NCBI GenBank assembly: GCA_903903715.1
Contig: CAIUZX010000109.1
Span: forward strand, 1 to 7,485
DNA from: an uncultured Caulobacterales bacterium
GTDB taxonomy: Bacteria > Pseudomonadota > Alphaproteobacteria > Caulobacterales > Caulobacteraceae
Direction of reading: 5' to 3'
Length of the DNA: 7,485 nucleotides
The notes below the pieces were generated by a model that had not been told where the DNA came from, made no database searches, and was given only the letters and a program-made list of their open reading frames with translations. The position numbers were made by a program, and so were the translations under genes. Shown here one piece after another: positions 1 through 7,356 of the stretch (positions are counted from its first letter, which is position 1; every line of letters begins with the position of its first letter).

Positions 1-297
<297 letters not shown>

Positions 298-381
298 TCT
301 TCAGTAGAATTCATGCGCGGTGACGAAGTCGTCGCTGTCATGAGCGTGTTTACTTCAGACAATGTCGTTATCCGTCTTGCT

Positions 382-499
382 GACCTGGTGGCTATGCCGG
401 GGAGTCCCCACCCGATCCCATTCCGAACTCGGTCGTTAAGCTCCCCAGGGCCGATGGTACTTCGTCCTAAGGCGCGGGAGAGTAGGTCGCCGCCGGGTC
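382..499 (+). rRNA. rrf: 5S ribosomal RNA
   Basis: Complete 5S rRNA of about 118 nt. The ends are set by the terminal helix: GACCTGG at 382-388 pairs with CCGGGTC at 493-499 with one wobble. The conserved internal core CCGAACTCGG (423-432) and the GGGAGAGTAGG segment (476-486) are typical of bacterial 5S. It follows 23S rRNA in the same orientation, as expected of the distal end of an rrn operon, and will be released from the same precursor. A 55-nt spacer separates it from the initiator tRNA. A 66-codon open frame crossing this gene (313-513) is a chance reading frame and not a protein gene. Confidence 0.97.
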
Positions 500-554
500 T
501 GCTAGACGGATAAAACGAATTTCAAGTCCAACCCTTCATCACGTATGAGCTTGC

Positions 555-631
<77 letters not shown>

Positions 632-635
632 AGAT

Positions 636-668
636 AAGGCCCCGCCGGTTTTCCGGCGGGGCTTTTTT
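636..668 (+). terminator. Rho-independent terminator of the rRNA operon
   Basis: A perfect 10-bp GC-rich stem (639-648 with 653-662) closes a TTTT loop and is followed directly by six T residues (663-668). It starts 7 nt after the tRNA 3' end, so it terminates the 23S-5S-tRNA transcript. The stem is also preceded by two A residues, allowing the stem to extend slightly into the T tract. Read from the minus strand, the same hairpin would sit 26 nt or more beyond the stop of the DUF885 gene, but it lacks a clean T tract on that side (CTTATCTT), so bidirectional use is possible but weaker. Confidence 0.95.
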
Positions 669-693
669 GCGTCCAGACTTCGAGATCTTCGCC

Positions 694-2484
694 TTACCGA
701 CCCGCGATCCAGGCGTCGACGGTGCGGGAAAGGCTGGTCAGCGGCATCGGGCCATTGCGCAGAACCGTGTCGTGAAACGCTTTTAAATCAAAGCGTTGTC
801 CGAGCTTCCTGCGAGCCAGCGCGCGAAGACGCAAAAACTCGAGGTGCCCGATCTTGTAGCCGCAGGCCTGACCTGGCCAGGAACAGTATCGCTCGATCTC
901 CCGGCGGGCGTCATCGGGGGTGGAGCCAGCGTTGTCCACCACATAGGCGATCGCGCGCTCACGGCTCCAGCCCCTGGCGTGCAAACCCGTGTCGACCACG
1001 ATCCGACAGGCGCGGAACAGGGAATCCTGCAGCCGCCCCAGTCGCCCGAGCGGCGCCTCATCGTAGACGCCCAGTTCGTCGGCGAGTTGCTCGGCGTACA
1101 GCGCCCAGCCCTCGTTGTAGGCGTTGAAGACGAGCAGCTTGAAAACGGTGGGAATGTCACGGGCTTCGTTGGCGAAGGAGGCCGCCAGATGATGCCCCGG
1201 CAAGCCCTCATGATAGACCGTGGACGGCGTCACCCAGCTGGGCCAGTTGTGCGTGTCTGCAAGATTGAAATAGATCGCCCCGGGTCGTGATCCGTCGATG
1301 CTGCCGCCCTGCGAATAGGCGCCGGGCGCGCCGAGTTCGATCTCCTGCGGAACGCGTCGCACTTCGAGTGGCGTTCTGGGCAGGGCCGAGAAGGCGCGCG
1401 GCAGACGGGTCTTGATGTCGTCGAGCCGACCCTGGATGAAGGCCAGCACCTCTGCGCGGCCCGCATCCGTGTCGGGGAACTGATAACGTGGATCCGTCCA
1501 GAGCGCCTTGACGCCTTGGCCGACAGTTCCCCGGGTGACTCCCTGCCGATCGAGCACCGTTCTCGCTTCGGCGGAGATCGCCTTGACCTCCTCGAGGCCG
1601 ATGGCGTGGGCGGCGTCGGGTGTCAGATCGGTCGAGGTGTGGAAAGCGAGGCAACGGGCGTAGTAGGCGTGACCATCCGGCAGCCCGCCCACCCCGGCGG
1701 TTGTCCTCGCCCCGTGCTTGAGCGCCTCGATGATGGCGGCCTGCTCGGCGATGGCTGTGGCGAGGGGACCGGCGACAAGGGACAGGGCCCGCTTTTCCCA
1801 GTCTCCGGCGAGCCCGGCCTTGGCCGTGCGGCGGATCAAGGACCCGACCAGCCCCGGCGTCGCCCCGGACTGAGCCGCCATAAACCGTTGCAGTTGGGTG
1901 GTGGTGCGCTCAAGGATGAAGTCCGGCGGCGACGCGCCGTTCGCGGCCTGTTCCCGGCACAGGGCCGTTTCCCCTTCCACCACCCGGGCGAAGTCCGCGA
2001 GCCGGTCGAGATAGGCCTCAGCGTCATCCCGCGTCGTGATCGTGTGCTGAACATCCAGAAAGTCCGGCACATCCTTGTAGGCGCCGGACATCTGGGTCAC
2101 CGCGAACGGAACCGGGTAGTAGTAGCCGTCCACGCTTCCGTAGGCGAATTTCTGGAAGCCGGCGAAAATGTCCGACACCCATATCGCTGAATCGACGAAC
2201 CGCGCGTAGCGGCCCGTCGCGCCGTTGCGGGCGTTTTCAAGCGCGGGCCGGGCCGCGATCAGGGCGTCGTAGAAGCGCAAGCGGTGCGCGGCGTCCCGCG
2301 GGTCGATCCGGTGCTTGAGCGCGGCGCGCGGGCCGGTGTCGAGCCCGGCGCTCGTGGCCTGCTCCGGCGACAAAGCCAAAAACGCGTCCAGAATGGCGGG
2401 GAAGGGATCAGCGGGCGCGGCGATGGCGGGGCCGGACAGGGCGGCGGTGGCGGCGGTGCTCGCCAGGAAGGCTCTGCGATCCAT
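694..2484 (-). CDS. DUF885 family protein, putative exported zinc metallopeptidase
   Basis: A 596-residue protein of the DUF885 family, whose members are generally treated as gluzincin-like metallopeptidases of unknown substrate. Residues 1-23 look like a twin-arginine (Tat) signal: RRAFLAS at 3-9, an Ala-rich hydrophobic stretch, and an AIA cleavage-type site around 20-22, so periplasmic export is likely. The family motif HEGLPGHH is at 425-432 and is the likely metal-binding/catalytic site. A second conserved acidic motif, NEGWALYAE, follows at 457-465 and probably supplies a further ligand. The C-terminus (NGPMPLTSLSRTVDAWI) is typical of the family, and the length is normal. The ATG at 2484 is chosen because it places the Tat motif at the extreme N-terminus; only a weak Shine-Dalgarno (GACGAGA) precedes it. 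It faces the rRNA terminator tail-to-tail and lies 72 bp downstream of the DUF1345 gene. Substrate and physiological role cannot be told from the sequence. Confidence 0.93.
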   Translation of the reverse strand: MDRRAFLASTAATAALSGPAIAAPADPFPAILDAFLALSPEQATSAGLDTGPRAALKHRIDPRDAAHRLRFYDALIAARPALENARNGATGRYARFVDSAIWVSDIFAGFQKFAYGSVDGYYYPVPFAVTQMSGAYKDVPDFLDVQHTITTRDDAEAYLDRLADFARVVEGETALCREQAANGASPPDFILERTTTQLQRFMAAQSGATPGLVGSLIRRTAKAGLAGDWEKRALSLVAGPLATAIAEQAAIIEALKHGARTTAGVGGLPDGHAYYARCLAFHTSTDLTPDAAHAIGLEEVKAISAEARTVLDRQGVTRGTVGQGVKALWTDPRYQFPDTDAGRAEVLAFIQGRLDDIKTRLPRAFSALPRTPLEVRRVPQEIELGAPGAYSQGGSIDGSRPGAIYFNLADTHNWPSWVTPSTVYHEGLPGHHLAASFANEARDIPTVFKLLVFNAYNEGWALYAEQLADELGVYDEAPLGRLGRLQDSLFRACRIVVDTGLHARGWSRERAIAYVVDNAGSTPDDARREIERYCSWPGQACGYKIGHLEFLRLRALARRKLGQRFDLKAFHDTVLRNGPMPLTSLSRTVDAWIAGR

Positions 2485-2556
2485 CAGGGTCTCGTCACAT
2501 GAGGACGCAGAAACGCGCGTCGCAGACGCGTCTTTGCGGTGCGGCGCGCCGCTTGT

Positions 2557-3237
2557 CTAGAAGAGACCCGCCACCAGATTGATGCCGAGCGCCAGGACAG
2601 CCGTGTTGAATACGAAGGCGATCACGCCGTGCACGGTGCCGATGCGCCTCAGGGACTTGCTGAGAAAGCCGATGTCAGCCGTCTGTGAAGCGACTCCGAT
2701 CACCACGGAAAAGTGCAGAAAATCCCAAAAGTCCGGTGGATCTCCCGGCGGGAAGGCGAGGCCGCCCTGGTAAGCGCCAACCGGGCCGTCTGGAGTTTTC
2801 TTATAATATTCAGCGGCGTAGTGCAGGGCGAAGATCAGCTGGACCAGCGTCCAGGACAGGGCGACCGTCGTGAAGGCTGCGCCGACCCGTAACGCCTTCT
2901 CCAGTCCATGTGCAGACTTGGCGGCCGATAACTCCACGGCGACGGCGCCGATGCTGGCGGTCGCGGCCAGCAACACCAGTCCCAGGATCATGCCTTGTCC
3001 TTCGTCCTGAGCCGCGCAGTGCTTCTGAAGACGTTCGGCGGATTGGCCGCTCATCAAATGAAACATGGCGGCGATGAAGAACAGGCACCCGATGTCCCAC
3101 GCCGAGATGGCGATGGTGCTGGGCGCAATCGCGCCTGGCAAAGCAGATAGCGCGATGGCCGCAACCACGCCGACGCCGATCGATTCAAGCAGGCGGGGCC
3201 GCGATTTCAGTGTGCGCAGGAACTTTATCGGCGTCAA
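2557..3237 (-). CDS. DUF1345 family inner-membrane protein
   Basis: A 226-residue polytopic membrane protein matching the uncharacterised DUF1345 family. Hydrophobic segments lie near residues 20-38, 45-62, 83-103, 117-140, 173-190 and 203-225, so five or six membrane spans. Recognisable family blocks are FALHYAAEYY (136-145), the GLAFPPGDPPDFWDFLHFSVVIG region (159-181), SQTADIGFLSKSLRRI (184-199), and the terminal HGVIAFVFNTAVLALGIN block (203-220). The N-terminal segment KFLRTLKSRPRLL is basic, consistent with a cytoplasmic N-terminus. No function is known for the family. The start is unusual: no ATG or GTG is available in frame before a stop at 3277-3279, so a TTG at 3235-3237 is used here, without a clear Shine-Dalgarno. 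It may be co-transcribed with the downstream DUF885 gene; the 72-bp gap has GC-rich palindromes but no T-tract terminator. Confidence 0.88.
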   Translation of the reverse strand: MTPIKFLRTLKSRPRLLESIGVGVVAAIALSALPGAIAPSTIAISAWDIGCLFFIAAMFHLMSGQSAERLQKHCAAQDEGQGMILGLVLLAATASIGAVAVELSAAKSAHGLEKALRVGAAFTTVALSWTLVQLIFALHYAAEYYKKTPDGPVGAYQGGLAFPPGDPPDFWDFLHFSVVIGVASQTADIGFLSKSLRRIGTVHGVIAFVFNTAVLALGINLVAGLF

Positions 3238-3442
3238 AGGGGCGACTCGGCGCTGGCGATGATCGGGAGGGGGACCCTAGCCTGTCACGTACCTGCGGCA
3301 AACGGCGCGCTCGCCCCTGTTGGGATCGGAACAGCCAAACGGGAGAATTGTCGCTCTTCGGACGCAGGAATGCAGTAACTATGCGCGATCCTTGGTCGGC
3401 GGGTTTAAGCTCAACGCCGGCGCCTATCAGGAGACAGATCGC
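3238..3442. promoter_or_regulatory. Divergent intergenic region, DUF1345 / maeB promoters expected here
   Basis: This 205-bp stretch lies between two divergently transcribed genes and must hold the maeB promoter and probably that of DUF1345. No promoter can be assigned with confidence. On the minus strand, TTGCCG (3296-3301) followed 14 nt later by GCTAGGGT faintly resembles the Caulobacter housekeeping pattern TTGACGS-GCTANAWC, but with three mismatches in the -10. On the plus strand, TTGTCG at 3348-3353 has no good -10 partner. An open frame in phase with maeB extends upstream to 3320 with a TTG codon, but the Shine-Dalgarno at 3429-3434 argues that it is untranslated leader. Confidence 0.35.
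3429..3434 (+). promoter_or_regulatory. Ribosome binding site of maeB
   Basis: AGGAGA lies 8 nt before the GTG at 3443. It is the only strong Shine-Dalgarno in the region, and it fixes the start of maeB at GTG rather than at the upstream TTG at 3320, which lies in the same frame. Confidence 0.8.
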
Positions 3443-5812
3443 GTGGATGAGGATTTTCGTCAGGCGGCGCTCGACTATCACCGCTACCCGCAGCCCGGGA
3501 AACTTTCGGTCGAGCCGACAAAACGTATGGCGACGCAGCGCGACCTGTCGCTGGCCTATTCCCCCGGGGTCGCCGCCGCCTGTGAGGCGATCGTGGCTGA
3601 TCCGGACAGCGCGCGGGACTACACCAGCCGCGGCAATCTGGTCGCAGTGATCACCAACGGCACCGCCGTTCTGGGACTGGGCGCCATCGGCCCCCTGGCC
3701 GGTAAGCCGGTGATGGAGGGCAAGGCCGCGCTGTTCAAGAAGTTCGCCGGCATCGACGTCTTCGATATCGAGGTCGATGCGACGGACCCGGCTCGCTTCA
3801 TCGAAGTGGTCGCGGCGCTCGAGCCGACCTTCGGCGGCATCAATCTTGAGGACATCAAGGCGCCGGAGTGCTTTGTCATCGAGCAGGCCCTGCGCGCGCG
3901 CATGGGAATTCCGGTCTTTCACGATGACCAGCACGGCACGGCCATTGTCTGCGCCGCCGCCGTGCGTAACGCCTTGATGCTGCAGGGCAAGCGGCTGGAG
4001 GAGGTGAAACTGGTCACCTCGGGCGCCGGAGCGGCGGCGCTGGCCTGCGTTGACCTTCTCGTCTCCATGGGACTGCCGGCGAAGAATGTCACCCTCACGG
4101 ACATCAAGGGCGTGGTCTATGTCGGCCGTGAGCCGGACATGCCGCCGAACATGGCGCGCTACGCCCAGCGCACCAACGCGCGCAAGCTGAACGAGGTGCT
4201 GAAGGGCGCCGACATCTTCCTCGGTCTCTCCGCGCCCGGCGTGCTGAAGGCCGAGTGGCTGCCTTTGCTGGCGCCGAATCCCGTGATCCTCGCGATGGCC
4301 AATCCGGATCCGGAGATCCTGCCCGAGCTCGTCGCCCAGCATCGTCCCGACGCGATCATGGCCACGGGGCGCAGCGATTATCCCAACCAGGTCAACAATG
4401 TGCTGTGCTTTCCCTTCATCTTTCGCGGCGCCCTCGACGTCGGCGCGACGGAGATCAACGAGGCGATGAAGGTGGCTGCGGTCGAGGCCATCGCCGCTCT
4501 GGCTAGGGCGGAGGCGAGTGAGGTGGTTGCGAACGCCTATGGCGGACGGGCGCCGCAGTTTGGCAAGACCTGCATCATGCCTGCACCCTTTGATCCGCGC
4601 CTGATCCTGACCGTCGCCCCCGCGGTGGCGCAAGCCGCCATGGCCAGCGGCGTCGCCAAGCGTCCGATCGTGGACTTCGACGCCTATCGCGCGCAGCTCG
4701 AGCGGTTCGTGTATCGCTCCGGCCAGTTGATGCGCCCGATTTTCGAGCGCGCCCGCGCCGTCTCCCGCCGGGTGGTCTATGCGGAGGGGGAGGACGAGCG
4801 GGTCCTGCGCGCCGTGCAGACGGTTCTGGACGAAGGCCTCGCCCGTCCGGTGCTGGTGGGACGAAAGGACGCGATCGAGCGCAAGGCGTCGCAGATGGGG
4901 CTGCGGCTGGAGCTGGGCCGCTCGGTCGACGTTTTCGATCCCTTTTCGGAAACGGCCGAAGTGGCGAAGCTGATCGCGGACTATCAGCGCCTGGTCGCGC
5001 GGCGCGGCGTGACGCCTCAATCCGCAGACCGGCTTTTCCGGACGAACCCGGCGATCGCCGCTTCGATGCTGCTACGGGAGGGCCAGGTGGATGGCGCTCT
5101 GGTCGGCGGTGATGGAGACTGGTGGAAGCATTTCACTGACGTCCTGCCGATCATCCCGACCCGGGCCGACGTCAGCCGGGTGTACGCGATGTCGGTGCTG
5201 ATCCTGTCCCGCGGCGCGTTGTTCTTCGCCGACACCCACGTCAATTATGATCCGACTGCGACCGAGCTCGCGGAACTGACCGGGCTCGCGGCCGAAGAAG
5301 TCCGGCGGTTCGGCATGGCCCCCAAGGCGGCGCTGTTGTCTCACTCGAACTTCGGGGCGAGCCATTCACCTTCGGCGCGCAAGATGCGCGACGCCCTGGG
5401 CAAGATCCGGGAGCGATTCCCCGATCTCGAGATCGACGGTGAGATGCACGGAGACTCCGCGCTGACGGAGGCGCTGCGTGAGCGGCTGGTGCCGGACGGT
5501 CGCCTGTCGGGGACCGCCAACCTGTTGATCCACCCGACCCTCGACGCAGCCAATATCGCCTTTTCCCTGGTTGCCGCCTCCTCGGAGGGCCTGATGGTCG
5601 GGCCGATCCTGCTGGGCATGTCGAAGCCTGTGCACGTCCTGACGCCGAACGTCACTGCGCGGGGGGTGACGAACCTGACGGCCATCGCGGCGGCGCAGAG
5701 CGCGCTGGAGCAGGGGGCGGCGGCTGCGCCATCCCCCATGAGCGCCGACGTCCTTCGCACCTTCGGCCCGACTCAGGTTCGAAAGCGCACGAAGCTCTGG
5801 CCTTTCAGCTAG
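3443..5812 (+). CDS. maeB: NADP-dependent malic enzyme with phosphotransacetylase-like domain
   Basis: A 789-residue cytoplasmic enzyme, MaeB type. It oxidatively decarboxylates malate to pyruvate and reduces NADP+, linking the TCA cycle to pyruvate and NADPH supply. The malic domain covers about residues 1-430: YSPGVA at 39-44 with the catalytic Tyr, EGKAALFKKF at 92-101 with the catalytic Lys (94), HDDQHGTAIV at 160-169 with metal-binding Asp residues, a Rossmann SGAGAAA at 193-199, and MANPDPEI at 285-292. The phosphotransacetylase-like domain covers about 440-755, with RRVVYAEGEDERVLRA at 442-457, EIDGEMHGDSAL at 663-674, HPTLDAANIAFSL at 697-709 and a GPILLGMSKPVHVLTPN block at 720-736. 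In characterised MaeB proteins this domain has no acetyltransferase activity and serves allosteric regulation by acetyl-CoA. The GTG start is fixed by the AGGAGA Shine-Dalgarno 8 nt upstream. The protein is slightly long because of a tail of about 35 residues ending in RKRTKLWPFS. It ends overlapping the convergent exporter gene by 8 bp. Confidence 0.97.
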   Translation: MDEDFRQAALDYHRYPQPGKLSVEPTKRMATQRDLSLAYSPGVAAACEAIVADPDSARDYTSRGNLVAVITNGTAVLGLGAIGPLAGKPVMEGKAALFKKFAGIDVFDIEVDATDPARFIEVVAALEPTFGGINLEDIKAPECFVIEQALRARMGIPVFHDDQHGTAIVCAAAVRNALMLQGKRLEEVKLVTSGAGAAALACVDLLVSMGLPAKNVTLTDIKGVVYVGREPDMPPNMARYAQRTNARKLNEVLKGADIFLGLSAPGVLKAEWLPLLAPNPVILAMANPDPEILPELVAQHRPDAIMATGRSDYPNQVNNVLCFPFIFRGALDVGATEINEAMKVAAVEAIAALARAEASEVVANAYGGRAPQFGKTCIMPAPFDPRLILTVAPAVAQAAMASGVAKRPIVDFDAYRAQLERFVYRSGQLMRPIFERARAVSRRVVYAEGEDERVLRAVQTVLDEGLARPVLVGRKDAIERKASQMGLRLELGRSVDVFDPFSETAEVAKLIADYQRLVARRGVTPQSADRLFRTNPAIAASMLLREGQVDGALVGGDGDWWKHFTDVLPIIPTRADVSRVYAMSVLILSRGALFFADTHVNYDPTATELAELTGLAAEEVRRFGMAPKAALLSHSNFGASHSPSARKMRDALGKIRERFPDLEIDGEMHGDSALTEALRERLVPDGRLSGTANLLIHPTLDAANIAFSLVAASSEGLMVGPILLGMSKPVHVLTPNVTARGVTNLTAIAAAQSALEQGAAAAPSPMSADVLRTFGPTQVRKRTKLWPFS

Positions 5813-6443
5813 GTTTCGACGATCGCGAGTGCTCTGGCGCCGGAGCATGGCTCGTCAGCATCGGGGCGAGGGAGAGCAGCAGCAGCGCCGCCATGGTCAG
5901 ATTGAAGGCGCGCAAGGCGGCCGGGCGATCCAGCCAGCGGCGCACGCCCACGCCGAACGCCGCCCAGATCGACACCGACGGCGCGTTGACGATCATGAAG
6001 ATGAAGGCGACCAGGGCCACATTGGCCGCCAGATGATCCGTCGGCGCATAGGCCGCGACCGCGCCGACCGCCATCGCCCAGGCCTTGGGATTGACCCACT
6101 GGAAGGCTGCGGCCTGCAGGAACGTCATGGGCTTTGCGCCCGTCTTGCCCTGACCGACGCTTGAAGAGACGGCGATGCGGTAGGCCAGGAATACAAGATA
6201 GGCCGCGCCGCCCCAGCGGATCACGTCATAGAGCCACGGCGCGACGGCGAAGAGCCCGGCCATCCCGAGCCCCAACAATAGAACCATCAGGCCGAAGCCG
6301 AGGGACACTCCCGCCATGTGCGGCAAGGTCCGCTTCAGGCCGAAGTTCGCGCCCGACGCCATCAGCATCAGATTGTTCGGGCCCGGCGTGATTGACGACA
6401 CCAGCGCAAACCCGGCCAAACCCCACAGCAGCGTCGGACTCAT
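5805..6443 (-). CDS. LysE/RhtB family amino-acid exporter
   Basis: A 212-residue inner-membrane protein of the LysE/RhtB family, which exports amino acids or their derivatives. The family signature TPGPNNLMLMASGANFG is at 19-35, followed by the conserved H42-M-A-G-V-S-L-G-F segment. FQWVNPKAW is at 114-122, and a NAPSVSIWAAFG block at 153-164. About six hydrophobic segments are visible (near 5-27, 40-60, 63-90, 115-135, 140-163 and 180-197), as usual for this family, and the length is normal. The TPGPNNLMLMASG form resembles the EamB-like (cysteine/O-acetylserine) subgroup, but substrate cannot be assigned from this. The frame is open up to 6542, but the ATG at 6443 is chosen because it gives the canonical N-terminus and has GGAAAG 6 nt upstream. 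It converges on maeB with an 8-bp overlap of the coding ends and diverges from the hydrolase gene. Confidence 0.92.
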   Translation of the reverse strand: MSPTLLWGLAGFALVSSITPGPNNLMLMASGANFGLKRTLPHMAGVSLGFGLMVLLLGLGMAGLFAVAPWLYDVIRWGGAAYLVFLAYRIAVSSSVGQGKTGAKPMTFLQAAAFQWVNPKAWAMAVGAVAAYAPTDHLAANVALVAFIFMIVNAPSVSIWAAFGVGVRRWLDRPAALRAFNLTMAALLLLSLAPMLTSHAPAPEHSRSSKPS

Positions 6444-6449
6444 CGATGA

Positions 6450-6455
6450 CTTTCC
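6450..6455 (-). promoter_or_regulatory. Ribosome binding site of the LysE-family gene
   Basis: Read on the minus strand, GGAAAG lies 6 nt before the ATG at 6443. It supports this start over the two in-frame Met codons farther upstream (6488 and 6542), which would add a non-hydrophobic extension not seen in this family. Confidence 0.65.
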
Positions 6456-6579
6456 AAAATGGCGGAGAACGGCGGTCCGCTCACGCATCGATTTGACTTC
6501 CAAGGAGAGCGGCCTAGCGTCAATTAAAATCGTGGCGCGCACCGAAATGGCTTTGCTGTGCCGTCATCAGGGAACACGC

Positions 6580-6583
6580 GGAG
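6580..6583 (+). promoter_or_regulatory. Ribosome binding site of the alpha/beta-hydrolase gene
   Basis: GGAG lies 8 nt before the ATG at 6592. It fixes this start, since the same frame is open much farther upstream (to 6316) across the exporter gene. Confidence 0.65.
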
Positions 6584-6591
6584 CAGACGAC

Positions 6592-7356
6592 ATGGCGACA
6601 CTGATACTGGACGGTCTGGAGATCGCCTATGACGACGCGGGCGCGCCGGATCTTCGGTGCGTCATGCTGGTTCACGGCTTCAGCTCCAATCGCCACGAAG
6701 GTTGGAAGCGCACCGGCTGGTACGCCGCCCTTGATCAGCGGCGGGAGCGGCGCATCGCCTTTGATCTTAGGGGGCACGGCGAGAGCGCGCGCCCGCACGA
6801 TCCGGCGCTCTATGGGCGCCGCACATTGTCGGATGACATCGTGCGGCTGATGGACGCGCGGGGCGTTCAGCGCGCCAGTCTGATCGGCTATTCGCTCGGC
6901 GCGCAGCTGGCGCTCGGCGCGGCCATCGACCATCCGGACCGGTTCGATCATCTGGTCCTGGGCGGCGTCGGCGCGCGGCTCCTCGATCCGCCGAGGGGAG
7001 GTGATCAGATGGTCGCCGCCATGTCCGCAGCCTCCGCAGATGAGATTCCAGATCCCCTGCTGCGCAGTTTTCGCCAGTTCGCCGACGAGCAGGGCGAGGA
7101 CCGGCTGGCGCTGGCCGCCTGCAGCCAGGGGGAGGGGCGCGCCGTTTCGATGGAGGATCTGGCTAGGGTTCGGACGCCGACCCTGGTCGTCGCCGGGGCG
7201 CGGGATCATCTGGCGGGCAGCGTGGAGGGGCTGGCCGACGCCATTCCCGGCGCCCATGCCGAGACCCTGCCCGGGTGCGACCATTTTTCGGCGATTGCCC
7301 ACGCCTTCTTCAAGGGCAAGGTGTTCGATTTTCTGGACGGCTGGCTAGTGGATTGA
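6592..7356 (+). CDS. Alpha/beta-fold hydrolase
   Basis: A 254-residue soluble hydrolase with the complete alpha/beta-fold signature. An N-terminal beta region is followed by the oxyanion-hole motif HGF at 28-30. The DLRGHGES strand-loop is at 58-65. The nucleophile elbow GYSLGA at 99-104 has Ser101, the likely catalytic Asp is in AGARDHL (Asp205), and the catalytic His is in GCDHF (His231). The lid between about 125 and 190 is short and helical. This pattern fits esterases, lactonases and small C-C hydrolases alike, so the substrate is unknown. There is no signal peptide, so it should be cytoplasmic. The ATG at 6592 is supported by GGAG 8 nt upstream. It is a single gene, divergent from the LysE-family exporter. 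Its last three codons and stop lie inside the left arm of the inverted repeat at 7346-7422, so the natural C-terminus may have been altered by one or two residues. Confidence 0.93.
   Translation: MATLILDGLEIAYDDAGAPDLRCVMLVHGFSSNRHEGWKRTGWYAALDQRRERRIAFDLRGHGESARPHDPALYGRRTLSDDIVRLMDARGVQRASLIGYSLGAQLALGAAIDHPDRFDHLVLGGVGARLLDPPRGGDQMVAAMSAASADEIPDPLLRSFRQFADEQGEDRLALAACSQGEGRAVSMEDLARVRTPTLVVAGARDHLAGSVEGLADAIPGAHAETLPGCDHFSAIAHAFFKGKVFDFLDGWLVD

Larger units (their letters stand above)
6444..6591. promoter_or_regulatory. Divergent intergenic region between exporter and hydrolase genes
   Basis: A 148-bp region that should contain the promoters of both divergent genes. Candidate elements are present but do not pair convincingly. 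On the plus strand, TTGACT (6493-6498) and TAAAAT (6525-6530) are 26 nt apart, too far for a sigma-70 promoter. On the minus strand, TTGACG (6518-6523) matches the alphaproteobacterial -35 consensus without a clear -10 at normal spacing. No operator-like palindrome was recognised. Confidence 0.3.

Noticed and set aside
313..513. A 66-codon open frame between 23S rRNA and the end of 5S rRNA
   Set aside because: Most of it is 5S rRNA sequence, so the frame is fortuitous.
1516..2190. A 224-codon plus-strand open frame opposite the DUF885 gene
   Set aside because: Low-complexity Gly/Arg-rich translation without a plausible ribosome binding site or domain; the minus strand here encodes a clear family protein.
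2524..2552. Two GC-rich perfect palindromes, AGACGCGTCT (2524-2533) and GCGGCGCGCCGC (2541-2552), between the DUF1345 and DUF885 genes
   Set aside because: Palindromes of this length are expected by chance in several kilobases of GC-rich DNA. They have no loop for a good hairpin and no T tract, so they are not called as a terminator or operator.
3185..5020. A 611-codon open frame on the minus strand, antisense to the first half of maeB
   Set aside because: Its translation is rich in Arg, His, Gly and Asp with no recognisable domain, which is typical of the antisense shadow of a GC-rich gene. The plus-strand frame encodes an unmistakable malic enzyme.
6493..6530. TTGACT and TAAAAT as a sigma-70 promoter for the hydrolase gene
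   Set aside because: The two hexamers are 26 nt apart, well beyond the 16-18 nt normally tolerated, and neither has a good partner at proper spacing.
6520..7302. A 260-codon minus-strand open frame opposite the alpha/beta-hydrolase gene
   Set aside because: It is the shadow of a gene with all catalytic motifs in place on the plus strand, and its own translation has no recognisable features.
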